From Moraxella boevrei DSM 14165 (GTDB taxonomy: Bacteria; Pseudomonadota; Gammaproteobacteria; Pseudomonadales; Moraxellaceae), in NCBI RefSeq assembly GCF_000379845.1, contig NZ_KB903770.1:124001-188000 (forward strand): DNA of 64,000 bases, in the 5' to 3' direction. The translations under genes and the position numbers were made by a program. Positions 20,201-28,509 of this stretch are shown here, one piece after another (within the stretch, counting starts at the first letter, position 1; each line of letters begins with the position of its first letter). Below the pieces are notes generated by a model. The model was not told the origin of the DNA. It searched no databases and was given only the letters and a program-made list of their open reading frames with translations.

Positions 20201-20926
20201 TTAGTGATAAACTTTTGTACCTTCAGGCTCACCCATAACCACATTGAGCAAGGCATTGGCTTTACTCATATCAAACACTTGCAATGGCACGTTATGCTCA
20301 CGGCACAAGGCAATGGCGGTCAAGTCCATCACCCCCAATTTTTGGTCAAGTACTTGGTCAAAGGTCAATTCATCATATTTTACCGCATCTTCATAGGTGT
20401 TTGGATCTTTATTATACACGCCATCAACTTTGGTCGCTTTTAAAATCAAATTGGCTTCAATTTCAATCCCACGCAAGCAAGCAGCGGTATCGGTGGTAAA
20501 AAACGGATTGCCTGTCCCTGCGACAAACACACACACTTCGCCATTTTTTAGATAACGAATGGCATTGCGACTGCTATAATTTTCACATACTTCACCAATT
20601 TGCATTGCAGACATCAGACGGCATTTGATATTACGGCGTTCTAGGGCATCACGCATCGCTAAACCGTTCATCACCGTGGCAAGCATACCCATTTGGTCAC
20701 CTGTCACTCGCCCAACCAACCCCTGTTTTTGGAGCTGGCTACCACGGTACAAATTACCGCCACCCACGACAATACCCACCTGCACGCCAAGCCCAACCAA
20801 ATGAGCAATGGACAAACTCATACTATCAAGCACGCCAGAGTCAATACCCATATCATTTGCACCTGCAAGGGCTTCACCAGAGAGTTTTAGTAAAATGCGA
20901 TTATAACGGGGGGCTTTGTCGGACAT
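20201..20926 (-). CDS. pyrH: UMP kinase
   Basis: A 241-residue hexameric amino-acid-kinase-fold enzyme phosphorylating UMP. Conserved stretches are [13 protein letters not shown] at the start, [29 protein letters not shown] and [19 protein letters not shown]. It is the first gene of the pyrH-frr-uppS-cdsA cluster. tsf and rpsB, its usual upstream neighbours, are not present; instead there is a 417-bp divergent region before a cold-shock gene. Confidence 0.97.
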   Translation of the reverse strand: MSDKAPRYNRILLKLSGEALAGANDMGIDSGVLDSMSLSIAHLVGLGVQVGIVVGGGNLYRGSQLQKQGLVGRVTGDQMGMLATVMNGLAMRDALERRNIKCRLMSAMQIGEVCENYSSRNAIRYLKNGEVCVFVAGTGNPFFTTDTAACLRGIEIEANLILKATKVDGVYNKDPNTYEDAVKYDELTFDQVLDQKLGVMDLTAIALCREHNVPLQVFDMSKANALLNVVMGEPEGTKVYH

Positions 20927-21096
20927 ACTTCACCTTTTTTTGTGGTTGTTAAACTTTAAAATCGGCTAATTTTACCAAAAGTTTGCTTTTTTTGATACCA
21001 ATTTTCATAAAAAAACTTTTTTTCATCAAAAATTCATATAAACTTTGCCAAGTTTTAAGCTTTACAAAAAAAATTACATAAAAGTTGCATAAAACA

Positions 21097-21126
21097 TTGG
21101 CTAAAATCACAAAACTAGGTTATACT
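21097..21126 (+). promoter_or_regulatory. Sigma-70-type promoter of the cold-shock gene with a long leader
   Basis: TTGGCT at 21097-21102 and TATACT at 21121-21126 are separated by 18 bp. Transcription would start near 21133 and give an untranslated leader of about 210 bases before the cold-shock gene, as known for cspA mRNAs. The leader contains a small palindrome (AACATTT/AAATGTT). The rest of 20927-21344 is AT-rich and must also hold the pyrH promoter on the minus strand. Confidence 0.55.
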
Positions 21127-21344
21127 TATCAGCGTTAGTTAAGTTAAAGCTTTAACATTTTAAATGTTATCAATTTTTGTAAATCAAAACCAAGTTAGCT
21201 TTGTTCAGTCTTTTTTTATCCATTTTGGCAAAAAATCCTGCAATAATAGTTACAATTTTTTTTACACCTTTAACGCAGTTCACGCTCGTTAAAACCTTGT
21301 AACTTGATTAATATATCATCAACTTTTTTAATTAGGATTTTCTT

Positions 21345-21557
21345 ATGTCAGATAAAGTAACTGGAACTGTTAAATGGTTCAACGAAAGCAAAGGTTTTGG
21401 CTTCATCGCTCAAGACAATGGCGGGCAAGACGTATTTGCACACTATAGTGCTATCCAAGGTTCAGGTTTTAAAACCTTAAAAGAGAACCAACGTGTCAGC
21501 TTTGTTCTAAGCGAAGGTCAAAAAGGCCCACAAGCTGAACAAATTGAAGCTATCTAA
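21345..21557 (+). CDS. Cold-shock protein, CspA family
   Basis: A 70-residue single cold-shock domain, an RNA chaperone that melts mRNA structure. RNP1 (KGFGFIAQD) and RNP2 (DVFAHYSAI) motifs are intact, and the start [12 protein letters not shown] is canonical. It is monocistronic, with a long AT-rich leader upstream and a hairpin terminator downstream. Which paralogue it is, and whether it is cold-induced, cannot be told from sequence. Confidence 0.95.
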   Translation: MSDKVTGTVKWFNESKGFGFIAQDNGGQDVFAHYSAIQGSGFKTLKENQRVSFVLSEGQKGPQAEQIEAI

Positions 21558-21590
21558 TTTTAATTAAAATTAGATAATAAAGATAGTAAG

Positions 21591-21620
21591 AAGACAAGTT
21601 TTATAGCTTGTCTTTTTTTT
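21591..21620 (+). terminator. Terminator after the cold-shock gene
   Basis: AAGACAAG (21591-21598) pairs perfectly with CTTGTCTT (21607-21614) and is followed by a run of T. Confidence 0.8.
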
Positions 21621-21733
21621 ATGGCGAATTTTTGCTATCGTTTTGCGATGATTTTTTTACATGAATATTGAAAAAATAACAAGAAATATAGTATGCTAAG
21701 GCTCTGTTGATCATTTAAAAAACGGACACGCTG

Positions 21734-22918
21734 ATGAGTTATCTACTTCCCACCTATAAACGCCAACCAATCAGTTTTGTCAAAGGACAAGGCAGTTACC
21801 TTTTTACCGCAGATAATACCGCTTATTTAGACGCTTTGACAGGTATTGCCGTGTGCGGTCTGGGGCATTGCCATCCACGCATTAACCAAGCGATTGCCGA
21901 ACAAGTAAGTACACTTGTACATACTAGCAATTTATTTGGCATTGATTGGCAAGAAAAAGCAGGCGAAAAACTGTGCCAACGTGCAGGCATGGACAAAGTA
22001 TTTTTTGCCAATAGTGGGGCGGAAGCCAACGAAGCAGGATTAAAAATGGCTCGCCTATTTGCCCACCAACGTGGACAACAAAAAGCCCGTGTGATTGTCA
22101 TGGACAATGCGTTTCATGGTCGTACGCTTTTGACCGTTTCAGCAACCGCTAACCCGACCGCTCGTGCAGGATTTTTTACCTTAGATGATGATTTTGTGCG
22201 TGTGCCGTTTGGCGATATTGTAGCGATTGAACACGCCTTAAACGAATTTGACGATATTTGTGCGATTATGCTAGAACCTATTCAAGGTGAAAGTGGCGTA
22301 CGCACAGCGGACAATGGTTTTGAGTTTTTGACCCAAGTCCGCCAAATTTGTGATAAGCATGATTTATTAATGATTTTGGACGAAGTGCAAACAGGCAACG
22401 GACGCACAGGCAAATACTTTGCCTATCAACACAGCCAAATAAAACCTGACATTTTGACAACCGCTAAAGGATTGGGCAATGGTTTTCCCGTTGGGGCGTG
22501 TATGACGTTGGGGCGTGCCAATGATATTTTTAGTTACGGCTCACATGGTTCAACCTATGGTGGCACACCGCTGGCGTGCCGAATTGTCAGTGAAGTGATA
22601 GATGTGATTCATGATGAAAATTTATTAGACAATGTGATTAAAACCCATGATATTTTAAAAAATTACTTATTAGACAATCTTGCCAAGGATAACGTCAATG
22701 TGCGTGGGGCTGGCATGATGCTCGGTGTGGTTTTGCCAACCGATAGAAGCATTGATTTTACCAGTTTGGTGGACAAAGCTCGTGATAATCATCGGTTGAT
22801 TATTAATGTGGCAGGGGGCAATGCCATTCGCTTGCTACCACCGCTAAATTTAACGGTCAGTGAAACACAAGAAATAGGTGAACGTTTGGTTAAATTGATT
22901 AAAGGTGCACTAGATTAA
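21734..22918 (+). CDS. argD: Acetylornithine/succinyldiaminopimelate aminotransferase
   Basis: A 394-residue class III PLP aminotransferase converting N-acetylglutamate semialdehyde to N-acetylornithine in arginine synthesis. Features are GIAVCGLGHCHP, FFANSGAEANEAGLK, FHGRTLLTVSAT, the PLP-binding Asp in MILDEVQTGNGRTG, and the Schiff-base Lys in TTAKGLGNGFPVGA. The length matches ArgD. Its pathway partner argF is at 52 kb. A possible dual role in lysine synthesis is common in the family but is not shown here. Confidence 0.94.
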   Translation: MSYLLPTYKRQPISFVKGQGSYLFTADNTAYLDALTGIAVCGLGHCHPRINQAIAEQVSTLVHTSNLFGIDWQEKAGEKLCQRAGMDKVFFANSGAEANEAGLKMARLFAHQRGQQKARVIVMDNAFHGRTLLTVSATANPTARAGFFTLDDDFVRVPFGDIVAIEHALNEFDDICAIMLEPIQGESGVRTADNGFEFLTQVRQICDKHDLLMILDEVQTGNGRTGKYFAYQHSQIKPDILTTAKGLGNGFPVGACMTLGRANDIFSYGSHGSTYGGTPLACRIVSEVIDVIHDENLLDNVIKTHDILKNYLLDNLAKDNVNVRGAGMMLGVVLPTDRSIDFTSLVDKARDNHRLIINVAGGNAIRLLPPLNLTVSETQEIGERLVKLIKGALD

Positions 22919-22941
22919 TATTAAAAATATGGGGAAAGCTG

Positions 22942-23082
22942 ATGAGCATATGGCGATTATTGGCATATTTTGTGTTTATTTTGGCGATAATTTTGTCTAT
23001 TATCAGTTTTTTACAACAAAGTTTTAACCTATTTTTGTGGGCATTATTAAGTTTTTTAAAATATATTAATCCATTTGATTAA
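22942..23082 (+). CDS. Small hydrophobic protein (46 residues)
   Basis: An ORF of 46 codons starting at the ATG at 22942 with GGGGAAAG upstream at good spacing. The product is almost entirely hydrophobic (MSIWRLLAYFVFILAIILSI, ending FLKYINPFD), with one or two membrane-spanning helices. It begins 23 bases after argD on the same strand, so it may be co-transcribed with argD. Nothing is known of its role. The start signal and membrane-like composition argue that it is real, but conservation was not checked. Confidence 0.45.
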   Translation: MSIWRLLAYFVFILAIILSIISFLQQSFNLFLWALLSFLKYINPFD

Positions 23083-23104
23083 CAATTCACTTTTTCCAAA
23101 ATTT

Positions 23105-23120
23105 TTCATCATTTTTTCAT
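23105..23120 (+). promoter_or_regulatory. Possible Cre-tag-like operator before creD
   Basis: TTCAT, six bases, TTCAT. This has the same spacing as the E. coli CreB-binding tag (TTCAC-N6-TTCAC), with C to T at the last base of each half. It lies about 33 bp upstream of a TATACT hexamer (23153-23158), a plausible activator position. In T-rich DNA such a match can arise by chance. Confidence 0.3.
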
Positions 23121-23188
23121 AAAACTTCCAAAATTTTTGCATATTCATTTTTTATACTGTGGCAAATTCACAAAAAAAGGAAAAGATT

Positions 23189-24733
23189 ATGCAAAAAACC
23201 CTATTTTCCAAATTAATGACGATTGCCCTACTCTGCGGGCTATTTGCCATTGCTCTTGCATTTGTTAGCGGAATTATTGATGAACGTCAACAATATTACC
23301 ACCAAGTGATGGATGACATCAAAGCAACCCACGTCAGCGACCAATATGTCATGACGCCATTTATTGCCGTCGCCAATTCGCAAGGCGTGCATATCCCAAA
23401 TTTTGCGACACAAAGTGACATAAAATCTCAAGCCAACGTCAGCGATAAAGACTATCATCGCAGTATTTATCATGCAATTAGTTATAACAATAAATTAAGT
23501 ATTAACCAACAATTTAACCTTGGCAAGTATCTACAACTTGCCCCACTTATTGAAAAAACTGAACAAGGCTATCAACTCATCACAGGCGGTAGCGTAGAAT
23601 CAACAATAGAAGCAAAAAATAACGTTGAAGTGACAACCGTATCTGCCACGCCAGCCAACAGCCAAGCAGCCCCACAAACTAATCCACAAAACTTAGCCAA
23701 AGAAACACCAAAACAACCTGCTAAACCGACCCCACGTTTTTACGATTGGCAAACAGCAAAATTGATTATTCCGATTTCGGATTTACGTGGCGTGACTTTG
23801 CCAAAAGTGACGATTAACGGTAAAAAATACACCGCTGAATTTCCCAAGGTCCAAGAAATTCCAGAAATTAAATATGTAGAAGTCAGCCTTGCTGAGATGT
23901 TTAACAACGAAATACAACGTAGCCAATGGGCATCCAAGGCAGATTTAGCAGTTAATATAGAGCTTGAATTAGTAGGGATTGACAGTTTTCATGTAATGCC
24001 ATTGGGGGATAATTTTGGTTTAAATTTACAATCCAATTGGCAAGACCCAAAATTTTTTGGCAAAGCCTTACCGACCAAAAATTTTAGCCCAACAGGTTTT
24101 GTTGCAAAATGGCAAAATCAGTTTTTAGCCACTGAAAACAATAAAACCGTTAGCGAATGCCTATATGTCAACGCCACCAACTGTTATTTTCTGAATGGCA
24201 ATGATGGGAACTGGCTAAGTACCGCTTTTGTGGAAAGTAATGACACTTATACCCAAACAGATCGCACTTTAAAATATGCGTTACTGTTAATCGTGGTATC
24301 ATTTGGCACCTTCTTTTTATTTGAAGTATTAAAAGATTTACGTATTCACCCCATTCAATACGGCTTGGTAGCGACTGGTTTATTGGTATTTTATGTGTTG
24401 TTATTATCCTTTGCAGAACACATCGCCTTTTGGCAAGCCTACAGCATTGCATCGCTGGCGTGCGTAGGATTGATTGGTTGCTATACGTTTTTTGTGTTAA
24501 AAAGTTGGCTACGAAGTGCGATTTTTTCGGCAATTTTAGGCGGTTTATACGCAGGATTTTATCTAATTTTGGCAAGCGAAGGCATGAATTTACTACTCGG
24601 TGCGGTATTCTGCTTTGTGTTATTAGCCATCGTCATGTTCTTAACTCGCAACATTGACTGGTATCAAATCGGCGAAACACGTGAAAAAACCCCTGAAACA
24701 TTGGCAATGATGACAAACAATAACCCTGAATAA
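23189..24733 (+). CDS. creD: Inner membrane protein CreD
   Basis: A 514-residue CreD family protein. The start is the ATG at 23189, preceded by AAAAAGGA; the longer frame has a weak start. The N-terminus has one membrane helix (LMTIALLCGLFAIALAFVSG), followed by the characteristic DERQQYYHQV and a large periplasmic region. About five helices occur from residue 375 on, including DRTLKYALLLIVV, IHPIQYGLVATGLLVFYVLL and NLLLGAVFCFVLLAIVMFL. In E. coli creD is the main target of the CreBC two-component system. Residues 170-190 are a Pro/Gln/Lys-rich insert. creB-like and creC genes are not adjacent; a CreB-like regulator is at 54.4 kb. Confidence 0.9.
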   Translation: MQKTLFSKLMTIALLCGLFAIALAFVSGIIDERQQYYHQVMDDIKATHVSDQYVMTPFIAVANSQGVHIPNFATQSDIKSQANVSDKDYHRSIYHAISYNNKLSINQQFNLGKYLQLAPLIEKTEQGYQLITGGSVESTIEAKNNVEVTTVSATPANSQAAPQTNPQNLAKETPKQPAKPTPRFYDWQTAKLIIPISDLRGVTLPKVTINGKKYTAEFPKVQEIPEIKYVEVSLAEMFNNEIQRSQWASKADLAVNIELELVGIDSFHVMPLGDNFGLNLQSNWQDPKFFGKALPTKNFSPTGFVAKWQNQFLATENNKTVSECLYVNATNCYFLNGNDGNWLSTAFVESNDTYTQTDRTLKYALLLIVVSFGTFFLFEVLKDLRIHPIQYGLVATGLLVFYVLLLSFAEHIAFWQAYSIASLACVGLIGCYTFFVLKSWLRSAIFSAILGGLYAGFYLILASEGMNLLLGAVFCFVLLAIVMFLTRNIDWYQIGETREKTPETLAMMTNNNPE

Positions 24734-24759
24734 ACCACCATGTATCAAGGAATAAAACC

Positions 24760-24939
24760 ATGAAAAATCAGTACGTTAACCATCAATATTTTTTAGGTAA
24801 ACATAAAACCCTTATTCTGGCAGAATTAGGCCAACAAAATTTGAATTACATTGAGTTTGTGCATTGGCTTGCCGTGCCTACATTGGGAATCTTAATCAAT
24901 TTTCAACACCAAATTTGTGAAAAAATTGGGCAATTATAA
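24760..24939 (+). CDS. Small protein of 59 residues after creD
   Basis: A short ORF, MKNQYVNHQYFLGKHKTLIL to the end ICEKIGQL, with AAGGA nine bases before its ATG. It starts 26 bases after creD and is followed by a terminator, so it would be the last gene of the creD transcript. Its composition is mixed, with no clear membrane helix. I do not recognise it. Confidence 0.42.
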   Translation: MKNQYVNHQYFLGKHKTLILAELGQQNLNYIEFVHWLAVPTLGILINFQHQICEKIGQL

Positions 24940-24966
24940 AGGTAAATCAAGACAAATTTAAAAAAA

Positions 24967-25003
24967 TGGTATTTGACAAAATCTTGTTAAATACCGTTTT
25001 TCT
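24967..25003 (+). terminator. Terminator of the creD transcript
   Basis: GGTATTT...AAATACC with an additional inner ACAA/TTGT pairing, followed by a T-rich tail. Confidence 0.65.
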
Positions 25004-25068
25004 TTTTGCAACCGTTAAAACTATGTTACAATTAACAGCTACCTTTTTAATAAACAAACGAGCGAGTT

Positions 25069-26025
25069 ATGGAAAATACAACCACTATTGCCATTTTTGG
25101 ACATAAAAAACCCGACACAGACGCGATTGTTTCCGCTATTGTCATGCAAGATTGGCTAGCTCAACAACACATTAAAGCCACCGCTTACCGACTGGATAAT
25201 ACCAATCCTGAAACGCAATTTTTGTTAAATCTTGTCAATATTTCCGTACCACCTTCCCTGCCAGACTTACCACAAGGGCAAGCTATCGCCTTGGTTGACC
25301 ATAATGAAAGCGGACAATCTATCGCCAATTTAAACGATTATCAAATACAATACGTCATTGACCACCACAAACTCGGTGACTTAACCACGAGCGAGCCTGT
25401 CTATATTCGCTTGCAACCTGTCGGTTCAACCTGTACGCTCTTGTTTTTGATGTATCAAGAGCTGACATTGACACCACCAAAAAATTTAGCAACCTTGATG
25501 TGTGGGGCGATTATTTCCGATACGCTAAACTTACACAGTCCAACCGCTACCGCACAAGACCGCTTTGCTCTAAAACAGCTTAGCAACATCGCTGATATCA
25601 AGGATTTAGATAGTTTTGCCAAACAATTATTTGATGCCAAAAGTCATGTTGAGCATTTAACTGATTTAGAATTAATTAATAGTGATTTTAAACAATTTAG
25701 TTTTGATAAAGACAAAAATCCGCTACACATTGGTATTAGTTGTATTGAAACGGTGAACCCAAGCCAGATTTTTGCTCGTAAAGATGCCTTGCAACAAGCG
25801 TCTATTCGCTTAAAAACACAAAGTAACTTGGATTATTTGTTGGTAATCGTGGTAGATATTCTCGCCCAGCAATCTTGGCTAATCGCCAGTGACGACACCC
25901 AAAATTCGTTCATGACTCAAGTGTTTCATAGTGAAATGCAGGATAATTTGTTAAGCATTGGCAATAAGGTGAGCCGAAAAAAACAAATCGTCCCTGCGTT
26001 AGAAAACTTTCTTGCCGAACGTTAG
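25069..26025 (+). CDS. ppaC: Manganese-dependent inorganic pyrophosphatase (family II)
   Basis: A 318-residue DHH-family pyrophosphatase hydrolysing PPi to phosphate with Mn2+ or Co2+. Metal ligands and motifs are seen in FGHKKPDTDAIVSAI, ALVDHNE, YVIDHHKLGD (the DHH signature) and GAIISDTLNL. The C-terminal DHHA2 domain ends with RKKQIVPALE, containing the substrate-binding Arg/Lys. Length is typical. The gene is single, convergent with a LysR gene. Confidence 0.94.
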   Translation: MENTTTIAIFGHKKPDTDAIVSAIVMQDWLAQQHIKATAYRLDNTNPETQFLLNLVNISVPPSLPDLPQGQAIALVDHNESGQSIANLNDYQIQYVIDHHKLGDLTTSEPVYIRLQPVGSTCTLLFLMYQELTLTPPKNLATLMCGAIISDTLNLHSPTATAQDRFALKQLSNIADIKDLDSFAKQLFDAKSHVEHLTDLELINSDFKQFSFDKDKNPLHIGISCIETVNPSQIFARKDALQQASIRLKTQSNLDYLLVIVVDILAQQSWLIASDDTQNSFMTQVFHSEMQDNLLSIGNKVSRKKQIVPALENFLAER

Positions 26026-26050
26026 TTTTTATTGGATTTTAAAAAGAAAA

Positions 26051-26123
26051 CCGTTCGTCTTGAGCTTGTCGAAGTGTCGGTTTCTGTTATGGTGTTATGG
26101 TTCAACAAACTCAAGACGAACGG
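26051..26123. repeat. Imperfect inverted repeat element between convergent genes
   Basis: The outer 14 bp (CCGTTCGTCTTGAG) are perfectly inverted at 26110-26123, and the pairing extends to 23 bp with two mismatches around a 27-bp centre. The arm resembles a palindromic repeat (CGTTCG..CTTGAGCTTGTCGAA) that I recall from many bacterial genomes. It sits between ppaC and the LysR gene and may also work as a bidirectional terminator. Confidence 0.65.
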
Positions 26124-26145
26124 AAGCATTTTATTTAACACCTAA

Positions 26146-27030
26146 TTAATGCTTATTTGGTAAATCTACGCCTAACATTTCTAACAATGCCGACATGCTC
26201 GCCGAAACGGTGATGTTTGGATTGGTTACCAAACCAAGGTAGCGTTGCATTTCAATCGGTTCATTCATACTCACGATTTGCAAATCTGAGCTAATCAAGG
26301 TTTCGGGCAATACCGACCAACCAAGCCCCACTGATACCAGCATACGGATAGACTCTAGCGGATTGGTGGACATGGTTGCATAGGGCTTAAGATTATGTTT
26401 AGCAAATTCTGACAGCGTGATTTGACTAGTAAACGTATTTGCCGCAGGTAAAATCGCAGGATAATTTGCTAATAGTTCTAAGGTTACATTGCTTTTTTGT
26501 GCCAAAGATGACAAAGTTCCTGTTACAAAATGTAAAGGGTCAGACCACAATGTATGATAATTCAAACGCTTATCATAAACAGGCGGTAGGGTCAAAAACG
26601 CCATAGACAAATCACCGTCTAGTACCGCTTTGTGTGCCTGTTCGCTATCCACAAAATGCACTTCTAACTGTACGGTTGGGTAGTTTTGGATAAATTGTTT
26701 TAACACAGCGGGTAAATGGTGCAAACCGATGTGGTGGCTCGTACCGATGACGAGTTTACCCGAAACGGATTGTTGACGATTTTTTAAATTAATTTTTAGA
26801 TTATCATAATCATCCAACCAGCGTCTAGCGTGTGGCATCAGGTCATGAGCGGCTTGGGTTGGAATAATGCCACGTCCCACGGTGTCAAAAAGAGTTACAT
26901 TAAATTCATCTTCAAGATTTTTGATGCGTTTTGACACGGCGGGTTGCGTGATAAATAGTTTGTCCGCCGCTTGTGAGATACTGCCTGTCTGCATGACTGC
27001 CAAAAAGGTGTTGAGATTGGTGGTGTTCAT
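26146..27030 (-). CDS. LysR-type transcriptional regulator
   Basis: A 294-residue regulator. The ATG at 27030 is chosen because it begins the standard LysR text MNTTNLNTFLAVMQTGSISQ, gives the usual length and has AGGACG upstream; the longer frame has a Phe/Tyr-rich, unlikely head. The HTH continues as AADKLFITQPAVSKRIKNLE. The effector domain starts near residue 90 (SVSGKLVIGTSHHIG). In Acinetobacter I recall a LysR gene close to leuC, and here leuC starts about 1.5 kb away, divergently. Control of leucine synthesis is therefore a reasonable guess only. The effector is unknown. Confidence 0.93.
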   Translation of the reverse strand: MNTTNLNTFLAVMQTGSISQAADKLFITQPAVSKRIKNLEDEFNVTLFDTVGRGIIPTQAAHDLMPHARRWLDDYDNLKINLKNRQQSVSGKLVIGTSHHIGLHHLPAVLKQFIQNYPTVQLEVHFVDSEQAHKAVLDGDLSMAFLTLPPVYDKRLNYHTLWSDPLHFVTGTLSSLAQKSNVTLELLANYPAILPAANTFTSQITLSEFAKHNLKPYATMSTNPLESIRMLVSVGLGWSVLPETLISSDLQIVSMNEPIEMQRYLGLVTNPNITVSASMSALLEMLGVDLPNKH

Positions 27031-27153
27031 CAACTGCGTCCTATTTTCGCATAAATAAAAGTTTGTAAAATTTTTGAATCTATTACATATTATTATATAG
27101 AAGTTGGGATAAATTGCAAGGTTTTGATAAGGATAATCTGTAAAAAATCTGAA

Positions 27154-27193
27154 AAAAACGCAAAATCTTTGGGTTATAAAAATTTTGCGTTGT
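27154..27193 (-). terminator. Hairpin terminator, copy A of a repeated sequence
   Basis: Arms ACGCAAAAT (27158-27166) and ATTTTGCGT (27182-27190), followed on the minus strand by a T run, just past the stop of the 161-residue gene. The sequence is nearly the same as at 27895-27935. Confidence 0.7.
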
Positions 27194-27203
27194 GATGATA
27201 AGA

Positions 27204-27689
27204 TCAAAATAAAGGTTCAGGAATATAAGGTATTCCGCCTGCTTCCAAAGTATCAAAATTGGTACAACTGCTTACAGGACGCTTATCTTCATAAACTAAA
27301 TCCCCCAATTTATCTTTAACTGTATAAGAAATTTGAATTTGGTCTTCTTTGATTATTGTAGCAAGCATTTCTCGACCATACTCATTGGTTTTCGTACCCA
27401 GATCATAAAGTGCTTTGCAGGAGGAAATAAAGCCAACGGTTTTCATTTTCTTAATGATTTCTGGGGGATATTGTGATTTTGTGAAATTTTTAAGTTTAAT
27501 TTGATAATTAATCACAGGATAATTATTTTCAATATTAAGTGACATTTCAGAGGCAACGTTGGCAGGCAATTTATCATAAATCGGTTTTTTCAATTCCGTA
27601 CGAATTTGTTCCGCAAGTTTTTTATCTTGATATTTTGGATAACCGTAATACAACGCTCCAAAAATTGCAAGTAAAATTATCAATCTCAT
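27204..27689 (-). CDS. Membrane-anchored protein of unknown function
   Basis: A 161-residue protein with one N-terminal hydrophobic segment (MRLIILLAIFGALYYGYP), acting as uncleaved anchor or signal, then a soluble domain. Its two Cys (in SSCKALYDL and SSCTNFD) lie in similar SSC contexts and could form a disulfide, which suits the periplasm. I do not recognise a family. It is bounded by repeated terminators on both sides, so it is probably a single transcription unit. Confidence 0.6.
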   Translation of the reverse strand: MRLIILLAIFGALYYGYPKYQDKKLAEQIRTELKKPIYDKLPANVASEMSLNIENNYPVINYQIKLKNFTKSQYPPEIIKKMKTVGFISSCKALYDLGTKTNEYGREMLATIIKEDQIQISYTVKDKLGDLVYEDKRPVSSCTNFDTLEAGGIPYIPEPLF

Positions 27690-27894
27690 TTTATAACGCC
27701 TTTAATAACTCTAAAAAATAACAGCATATTCTACCCCCCATTTAAAATTTATCAATAAAAATTTCAAGAGTTTTTTGGTTAATAATTGTGAAAAACTGGC
27801 AATCGCTTTTATTTTTGCCAAAATTTTTGTTATAATCAAATTAAAAGTTGGGCAAAAATCATTCCAAAAAGTTATAAAATCAATAAAAATCATA

Positions 27895-27935
27895 AAAAAC
27901 GCAAAATCTTTGGGCGACAAAAATTTTGCGTTTTT
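27895..27935 (-). terminator. Hairpin terminator, copy B of a repeated sequence
   Basis: Arms ACGCAAAAT (27899-27907) and ATTTTGCGT (27923-27931) with the shared loop start CTTTGGG, placed just after the stop of the 99-residue gene on the minus strand and followed there by a T run. Confidence 0.7.
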
Positions 27936-27957
27936 AAATTTTCAAAAATTCATTAAA

Positions 27958-28257
27958 TTAGGTAAAATAACCGTTTAATTCTTCAGTTTCATACGCTTCA
28001 AGTAATTCATCATAACCAACCGTCCAACTATCAAACATCACCACAGGTAATTCTAAGCCTTCTTTTTTAAATTCTGCTAAAATATCAGCATCTTCATTGA
28101 TTTGGCTTACCGCATCGTTAGAATATTTAGCCATTTCTTTGTCAATCTCTCCAAAAAAAACAACGTCATCAATTCCACCGTTTTCCGCAACCATTTCAAG
28201 GGCTTTTAGGGATTTTTCACAGTTAGGTTTTACAAAAACCTGTACAAGAGCAGACAT
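27958..28257 (-). CDS. Small thioredoxin-fold-like protein
   Basis: A 99-residue acidic protein. VQVFVKPNCEKSLKALEMV resembles a glutaredoxin/thioredoxin strand, active-site loop and helix with a single Cys. LPVVMFDSWTVGYDELLEAY resembles the later cis-Pro region and last helix of such folds. This similarity is by eye and weak. If correct it would be a one-Cys variant or a non-catalytic relative. It is divergent from leuC, 252 bp away. Confidence 0.55.
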   Translation of the reverse strand: MSALVQVFVKPNCEKSLKALEMVAENGGIDDVVFFGEIDKEMAKYSNDAVSQINEDADILAEFKKEGLELPVVMFDSWTVGYDELLEAYETEELNGYFT

Positions 28258-28509
28258 ACTATCTCCTATCCTTTGTCTATTAAGTTAAAAAGTAAAATAC
28301 TTGCTCATTTTACCCCCCCCACACCCAAAAAAGCAATAGCCTGTCAATTTATTTTTTGTTACCATTGTCAAAAAAAGCCTAACATTCCGAAATGTTTTTA
28401 AATTTATAAAAATCATCAATTAAATTTATAAAAATTTTCTGTTATAATGACACTCTAAACGTAATTTGATAACAAATTTTTTACAAAACTTTTAAAGGAT
28501 ACCCAACGC

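Noticed and set aside
26867-27207. N-terminal 59-residue extension of the LysR protein
   Set aside because: Phe/Tyr-rich, no family similarity, and a well-placed ribosome-binding site supports the start at 27030.
27711-27978. Overlapping ORFs on both strands between the 161- and 99-residue genes
   Set aside because: Low-complexity Lys/Ile/Phe text across AT-rich intergenic DNA and a terminator; no start signals.
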